NCBI RefSeq assembly: GCF_000024725.1 | Contig: NC_013960.1 | Location: forward strand, 3,768,001 to 3,832,000 | Direction: 5' to 3' | Length of the DNA: 64,000 bases | Origin: Nitrosococcus halophilus Nc 4 | GTDB taxonomy: Bacteria; Pseudomonadota; Gammaproteobacteria; Nitrosococcales; Nitrosococcaceae | Part shown: positions 60,591 to 64,000 of the stretch, one piece after another | How positions within the stretch are numbered: the first letter of the stretch is position 1 | Layout of the letters: the number at the start of each line of letters is the position of its first letter | Notes under the pieces: model-generated | What the model was told of the DNA's origin: nothing | The model's database searches: none | The model's input: the letters and a program-made list of their open reading frames with translations, nothing else | Translations under genes and position numbers: made by a program

Positions 60591-60770
60591 ACCCCGCGGT
60601 GCCGCTGTGAATATCGCTCTTGAACCGAGAAGTTCAAGTGGGAGCTCCGCGTGATGCCGTAGGCTTTCCACTACTTGGTGGACATGCACATTGGCACCAT
60701 CGAATCCTGCCCCCTAGCGAGTAGTATAGGCTCAAGTAGTATCCAATCCACTGGCGTACACCGCAGGGAT
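60591..60770 (-). ncRNA. ssrS: 6S RNA
   Basis: About 180 nt on the minus strand, directly downstream of zapA, the standard place for ssrS in gammaproteobacteria. The ends close as a long stem: CCCTGCGGTG (60768-60759) with CACCGCGGGG (60601-60592), one G-U pair, then TTTT. Inside, CTTGAACTTCTCGGTTCAAG matches the 3' hairpin of E. coli 6S RNA (TTGAACCAAGGGTTCAAG), and the 5' TGCGGTGT-CGCCAG region is also alike. TAAAAT at 60780-60775 can be the -10 box. It binds the sigma-70 RNA polymerase as a promoter mimic. Confidence 0.88.
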
Positions 60771-60819
60771 CTTTATTTTACTCTAATTTGTAACAGAATC
60801 CAGCCACCTGATTCCTAAT

Positions 60820-61131
60820 TTATGGATCAACCTGGCGACACTCTTCCAGCGCTGCCTCAACCTTATGCCGAAGGGTTTGGATTCGTTTGCTTAACTCACG
60901 CTCTCCTTCCTTTCGGCTTTGCTCCTTAAGCAGCTCATGGGTGATGTTTAAAGCCGTCATCACCGCCACCCGTTCTACACCGATAATTTTACCGCCGACT
61001 TTAACCTCCTCCATTTTCTTGTTAAGGTAACGGGCTGCTGTTAATAACGCTTCTTCCTCACCAGGTGGGCAAGCCACCCGATATTCTTTACCCAATATAT
61101 GCAACACTACCGGCTGGGCTTCATCATTCAT
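60820..61131 (-). CDS. zapA: Cell division protein ZapA
   Basis: 103 residues: an N-terminal domain with VVLHILGKEYRVACPPGEEEALLTAARYLNKKMEEVK and a C-terminal coiled coil. It binds and bundles FtsZ at midcell. It overlaps the small upstream gene by ATGA, and 6S RNA follows, the usual gammaproteobacterial order. Confidence 0.94.
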   Translation of the reverse strand: MNDEAQPVVLHILGKEYRVACPPGEEEALLTAARYLNKKMEEVKVGGKIIGVERVAVMTALNITHELLKEQSRKEGERELSKRIQTLRHKVEAALEECRQVDP

Positions 61132-61337
61132 GATGCCTGCTCCATAGACTTTAGGCGTGTAATCATCGCCTCGACCCGACTTCGCGCAAGTTCAGTCTGC
61201 TCAATAAGCTTCGCCCGCTCAGAAATAAGCTCAGCGTTTTGGCCACGCAAAGCTTGGTTTTCTTCCCTTAAGCGATTGCACAGCTCGATTAACTCATCGA
61301 TTCGCCGCTCTAATTGTTTAACCGTATTCTCTACCAT
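61128..61337 (-). CDS. Small coiled-coil protein (TIGR02449 type, ZapB-like)
   Basis: 69 residues from ATG 61337 (the longer reading has no support). Almost the whole chain is one heptad coiled coil: LERRIDELIELCNRLREENQALRGQNAELISER. The family is always encoded just before zapA in gammaproteobacteria, and its relation to ZapB suggests a part in Z-ring assembly, which is inferred. Its stop overlaps the zapA start. Confidence 0.88.
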   Translation of the reverse strand: MVENTVKQLERRIDELIELCNRLREENQALRGQNAELISERAKLIEQTELARSRVEAMITRLKSMEQAS

Positions 61338-61471
61338 ACTTGGTAGCCTCTTGTTTTTACCCAATATAGAGCGGCAGCAAAGGCGGGTCAACGGCAGTAG
61401 CCGAATTGGCACAAAGGTACCTTAAAGTTGTCATTAATGTTACGATGAATATTATAATTTAACATTAAAAA

Positions 61472-62008
61472 ATGGCTGAAATTTATTCTAATCTTTTAGA
61501 AGATCTCTGCAATATCGAAATGTGCGCAGATCCCTCTGAAGTTCACGGGTCCTTGTGCGGGTTTCTTTGCGCCAGACAAAAACAAACCGCTGGGGCTTGG
61601 ATCGAGGAGATCGCCCCCCAAGCCAGCCGCGACGACAAAGAAAAGCTGGCGGCGCTATTTGAACTTACCGAGCAGCAGCTTAACAGCCCCGATTTGGATA
61701 TACGGCTCTTCCTCCCCGATGACCAAGCCCCCCTTAGTGAACGCACCGAAGCCCTTGCCAGCTGGTCTCGGGGACTCCTATACGGCCTTGGTATTGGTGG
61801 GCTAGGAAAAGAAACCATCTTAGATGACGACATCCAGGAATTCCTAACAGATGTCGCAAAAATTGCAAAAGCAGTCCATTACCCCGAGACCGATACCCAT
61901 GAGGATGAGGTTGCCTATAGCGAACTGGTCGAATATCTCCGCATGGGATTGTTGTTGGTATACGAAAGTCTCCACCCCACCGATAGGGACTCACCCCCCG
62001 AAACTTAA
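61472..62008 (+). CDS. ygfB: YgfB/UPF0149 family protein
   Basis: 178 residues, nearly all helical. EVHGSLCGFLCAR at the N-terminus and SWSRGLLYGLGIGG in the middle are family hallmarks, as is the acidic EDEVAYSELVEYLRMGLLLVYE end. It precedes pepP and ubiH as in E. coli. Its role is poorly known in most species. It is divergent from the zapA pair, with 134 bp between the start codons. Confidence 0.92.
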   Translation: MAEIYSNLLEDLCNIEMCADPSEVHGSLCGFLCARQKQTAGAWIEEIAPQASRDDKEKLAALFELTEQQLNSPDLDIRLFLPDDQAPLSERTEALASWSRGLLYGLGIGGLGKETILDDDIQEFLTDVAKIAKAVHYPETDTHEDEVAYSELVEYLRMGLLLVYESLHPTDRDSPPET

Positions 62009-62033
62009 CTTTAAGGCATCACCACCTTAACTT

Positions 62034-63365
62034 ATGGAAGCCAAAGAATTCGCACGCCGTCGTAAACAATTGTTGCAAATGATGGGGGAAGGCAGCATTG
62101 CTATCCTGCCTACAGCAAGCACTTACCCCCGTAACCGAGATGTGACCTTTCCCTTCCGTGCTGATAGCAATTTTTACTACTTAACAGGGTTCCCTGAACC
62201 GGAAGCAGTGGCCGTTCTCGTTCCTGGCCGCAGCCATGGGGAATATCTCCTATTTTGCCGGGAACAGGATCCGGAGAAAGAGATCTGGGAGGGCCGCCGC
62301 GCTGGCACTCAAGGGGCTTGCAAAGATTATGGCGCTGACGACGCCTTCCCCATTACCGATATTGATGACATTCTTCCCGGATTAATGGAAGACAAAGCCC
62401 GGGTCTACTACGCCATGGGCTATTACCCCGGTTTTGATCAACGTATGGTCGGGTGGGTTAATTTGATCCGACAGGCCTCTCGTGCTGGTAAGCGGCCGCC
62501 AGGCGAGTTCATTGCGCTGGATCATCTACTTCATGAAATGCGTCTTATCAAAAGCGCCCAAGAAATCAAAACCATGCGTGAAGCGGCCCGGATCTCGGCT
62601 GAAGCCCACATCCGGGCCATGCAACTCTGCCACCCTAGCATGATGGAATACCAAATAGAGGCGGAGTACCTTCACCATTTCTTTAGCCAGGGCTGCCGAG
62701 CCCCAGCCTATCCTCCTATCGTAGGCAGTGGTGGCAATGGTTGTATCCTCCACTACACCGACAATAATGCCCGCCTCAGGAAAGGAGATTTGCTTTTGGT
62801 GGACGCAGGCGCCGAGTATGACTATTATGCGGCGGATATTACCCGTACATTTCCCGCCAGCAGCCGCTTTTCCCCCGCCCAAAAAGCGATTTATGAACTG
62901 GTCCTGGAAGCACAACTGGCGGCCATCGCCGAGGTCCGACCCGGCAATCACTGGAACGAACCCCACGAAGCGGCCGTGCGGGTACTGACAGAGGGTCTGG
63001 TGGCTCTCGGTCTGCTCAAAGGACGGGTGAGCACCTTGATTAAAAAAGAACACTATCGCCGCTTTTATATGCATCGTACCGGGCACTGGCTGGGTATGGA
63101 CGTCCATGACGTAGGGGACTATAAAGTCGATGGTGAATGGCGGGTTTTTGAACCTGGCATGACTCTAACCGTAGAACCGGGATTGTATATCCCTGCCAAT
63201 AGCCAGAAAGTAGCTAAAAAATGGTGGAATATCGGAGTCAGAATTGAGGATGATGTGCTTGTGACCAAAGAGGGCTGTGAAGTCCTAAGTGCAGCAGTCC
63301 CTAAAACAGTAGACGAGATTGAGGCCTTGATGGCCTCCTCACAGATACGGGTACCCATGCAATGA
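62034..63365 (+). CDS. pepP: Xaa-Pro aminopeptidase
   Basis: 443 residues: N-terminal domain (FPFRADSNFYYLTGFPEPEAVAVL) and a pita-bread metalloprotease domain. Metal ligands are seen in LLVDAGAEYDYYAADITRTFP (two Asp), HRTGHWLGMDVHDVG (His), TVEPGLYIP (Glu) and GVRIEDDVLVT (Glu). It removes N-terminal residues before proline. It follows ygfB after 25 bp and overlaps ubiH by ATGA. Confidence 0.96.
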   Translation: MEAKEFARRRKQLLQMMGEGSIAILPTASTYPRNRDVTFPFRADSNFYYLTGFPEPEAVAVLVPGRSHGEYLLFCREQDPEKEIWEGRRAGTQGACKDYGADDAFPITDIDDILPGLMEDKARVYYAMGYYPGFDQRMVGWVNLIRQASRAGKRPPGEFIALDHLLHEMRLIKSAQEIKTMREAARISAEAHIRAMQLCHPSMMEYQIEAEYLHHFFSQGCRAPAYPPIVGSGGNGCILHYTDNNARLRKGDLLLVDAGAEYDYYAADITRTFPASSRFSPAQKAIYELVLEAQLAAIAEVRPGNHWNEPHEAAVRVLTEGLVALGLLKGRVSTLIKKEHYRRFYMHRTGHWLGMDVHDVGDYKVDGEWRVFEPGMTLTVEPGLYIPANSQKVAKKWWNIGVRIEDDVLVTKEGCEVLSAAVPKTVDEIEALMASSQIRVPMQ

Positions 63366-64000
63366 CCCCCCCTTTCGACTACGATTTACTTATCGTGGGA
63401 GGTGGCCTCATTGGCAGTAGCTTGGCCTTGGCCTTGGCATCCCAACCCTTACGCATCGGCATTATCGAAGCGGTTCCCCCAAGTACTCAAGAGCAACCTA
63501 GCTTCGATTCCCGGGCCATTGCCCTAGCCTTCGGCTCCCGCCGTATTTTTGAGGGCATAGGCTGCTGGTCCGCCATTGCCTCTGAAACAACCCCCATCCG
63601 CCACATCCATGTCTCCGACCGGGGGCATTTTGGGGTTACCCGCCTAGATGCCGCCCAGGCTTCCCTGCCCGCATTGGGCTACGTGGTAGAAGTGCGGATG
63701 CTGGGCCAGATTGTCTATCAAAAACTTCAAGACTTTCCCCAGGTTGAGCTTATTTGCCCTGCCAAAGTCGTCAATATCGTCTCTGAAGCATCCCAGACCC
63801 AAGTACAAATTGCTTCCCATGGCCATATCCATACCCTCTCCACCCGTTTGCTGGTGGCTGCCGATGGAGGACTCTCCCTGGTGCGGCAGTTGCTGCAAAT
63901 TCCGACCCAAAAGAGAGACTACGGCCAAACAGCCATTATCGCCAATGTAGCCACCGAACGTTCCCACCAATACCGGGCTTTCGAACGCTTCACCGATACC
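63362..64000 (+). CDS. ubiH: 2-octaprenyl-6-methoxyphenyl hydroxylase (5' part, runs off window)
   Basis: The open frame from ATG 63362 continues past the right edge; 213 codons are visible. It opens with the FAD-binding YDLLIVGGGLIGSSLALALA and then has SFDSRAIALAFGSRRIF and a later TRLLVAADGGLSLVRQLL, the DG motif of flavin monooxygenases. Position after ygfB-pepP, overlapping the pepP stop by four bases (ATGA), matches ubiH of ubiquinone synthesis. Confidence 0.93.
   Translation, partial: MTPPFDYDLLIVGGGLIGSSLALALASQPLRIGIIEAVPPSTQEQPSFDSRAIALAFGSRRIFEGIGCWSAIASETTPIRHIHVSDRGHFGVTRLDAAQASLPALGYVVEVRMLGQIVYQKLQDFPQVELICPAKVVNIVSEASQTQVQIASHGHIHTLSTRLLVAADGGLSLVRQLLQIPTQKRDYGQTAIIANVATERSHQYRAFERFTDT

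Overview
The window reads as chromosomal DNA of a gammaproteobacterium close to Nitrosococcus (Chromatiales). This rests on gene order and protein character, not on a search: a 14-gene nuo operon behind ftsH-folP-glmM-tpiA-secG-tRNA-Leu, greA-carB-carA, hemB-aroE, 6S RNA-zapA, and ygfB-pepP-ubiH, all in the usual gammaproteobacterial neighbourhoods. Most genes from 0.6 to 23.6 kb and from 30.9 to 58.5 kb are on the minus strand.

Region 1 (1-23.6 kb) is accessory and surface-related. A truncated membrane protein opens the window, followed by a DUF2304/GT2 pair and a small cytochrome c. Next comes a glycan-assembly island: a GT4 glycosyltransferase, a 1307-residue sulfotransferase/coiled-coil/GT2/GT4 fusion, an AT-rich sulfotransferase-like gene, a transposon-scarred segment (broken wzt copy, two transposase remnants, a beta-helix gene whose signal peptide is frameshifted, a cut-off sulfotransferase), and an intact ABC exporter (wzm-wzt). 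A tightly packed run follows: parvulin isomerase, two paralogous lipoproteins, a methyltransferase, a sulfotransferase, a GT2-like/methyltransferase fusion, a second GT2-like protein and a GT2. Just upstream of that run, behind a terminator, is a 633-residue exported protein of unknown function. I infer that the island builds, sulfates, perhaps methylates and exports a surface glycan, possibly attached to a protein.

Region 2 (24.3-30.9 kb) holds housekeeping genes: gcvPB overlapping dgkA, a PfkB-type kinase, a thioredoxin-fold DUF255 protein and rluD. It contains one copy of a MITE-like repeat whose second copy lies between folP and ftsH.

Region 3 (30.9-54 kb) is an MDR-type oxidoreductase joined to the end of nuoA-N (complex I), then tRNA-Leu(GAG), secG, tpiA, glmM, folP, ftsH, rlmE and greA.

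Region 4 (54-64 kb) carries carBA, with a terminator-like hairpin directly before the carA ribosome-binding site that suggests attenuation, the divergent hemB-aroE pair separated by five 19-bp tandem repeats, the 6S RNA gene, zapA with a small coiled-coil partner, and ygfB-pepP-ubiH (ubiH runs off the right edge).
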